64,000 bases of DNA from Candidatus Zhuqueibacterota bacterium (lineage in GTDB: Bacteria; Zhuqueibacterota; Zhuqueibacteria; Thermofontimicrobiales; Thiofontviventaceae): contig JAFGOE010000075.1 in assembly GCA_016926625.1 (NCBI GenBank), positions 31,566-95,565 on the forward strand, in the 5' to 3' direction. Shown here piece by piece: positions 63,901 through 64,000 of this stretch (position 1 is its first letter; each line of letters starts with the position of its first letter). The notes beneath the pieces are model-generated. The model saw only the letters and a list, made by a program, of their open reading frames with translations. It had not been told where the DNA came from and searched no databases. The translations under genes were made by a program, and so were the position numbers.

Positions 63901-64000
63901 GATAATCACCAGTCGAATATGAGATCCGCATAACATTAGCCTGCAACTTATCTCGAAAAATCACAATAGCTAATTTTAATATAATAAATATAAATTTATA

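Noticed and set aside
1..64000. CRISPR array, tRNA, rRNA or prophage
   Set aside because: No regularly spaced direct repeats, no cloverleaf sequence, no rRNA-like segment and no phage structural gene was recognised.

Overview
The window reads as a chromosomal segment of an anaerobic, Gram-negative bacterium of the Fibrobacteres-Chlorobi-Bacteroidetes (FCB) group or a nearby candidate phylum. This is an inference. It rests on C-terminal domains of the type IX secretion kind on a subtilase (4558-8775) and a GH3 enzyme (56186-57556), an S46 dipeptidyl-peptidase, a receiverless sigma-54 regulator next to an lptE-like gene, a TonB-dependent receptor, a Wzi-like outer-membrane protein and an NADH-type [FeFe]-hydrogenase. 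No rRNA, tRNA, prophage or CRISPR array was seen.

Layout. (1) 1-9492, mostly + strand: the end of a nucleotide-sugar epimerase gene, a sigma-54 activator, an LptE-like lipoprotein, a TPR protein, a glycosyltransferase, a very large secreted subtilase and coaE. (2) 9636-18869, mostly - strand: PBP4-type carboxypeptidase, outer-membrane barrels, an SLBB protein, a PTPS/QueD-like enzyme, a GNAT acetyltransferase, an S46 peptidase, a PilZ protein and a 127-bp MITE-like element. (3) 18895-28546, - strand: a tightly packed envelope-glycan cluster with three paralogous membrane GT2 enzymes, a Wzi-like barrel, a polysaccharide deacetylase, a flippase-like membrane protein, two radical SAM/SPASM proteins and a methyltransferase. 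(4) 28652-36775, - strand: a secreted GH38 mannosidase, a tandem SGNH hydrolase, a zinc-ribbon protein, an ECF S-component-like protein and a TonB receptor, with a palindrome-rich gap at 33716-34141.

(5) 36852-45807, - strand: a redox and hydrogen-metabolism operon. Rex, preceded by its probable operator, is followed by the three subunits of an electron-bifurcating-type [FeFe]-hydrogenase. Next comes a putative H2 sensor in which a ferredoxin domain, an H-cluster domain, a further Fe-S domain and a histidine kinase are fused. Then follow a single-domain response regulator, a receiver-kinase hybrid and a TM1266-like regulator. No DNA-binding response regulator is present, so the output is unknown. 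This is the strongest candidate for an interesting signalling system. (6) 46161-46637: a 61-residue hypothetical gene with a good ribosome-binding site, a terminator and an unusual set of palindromes upstream. (7) 46838-55963: an acyl-CoA synthetase diverges from a TetR-led operon encoding a barrel, a LolD-like ATPase, two FtsX-type permeases and a LolA-like carrier, with a DUF4097 solenoid protein behind it. This looks like a dedicated export route to the outer membrane. (8) 56186-63221, + strand: GH3, methyltransferase, lipoprotein debranching-enzyme-like glucosidase and GH29 fucosidase. (9) 63253-63900: a REP-associated tyrosine transposase beside a perfect 28-bp palindrome.

All functions are inferred by reading motifs; no database search was possible.
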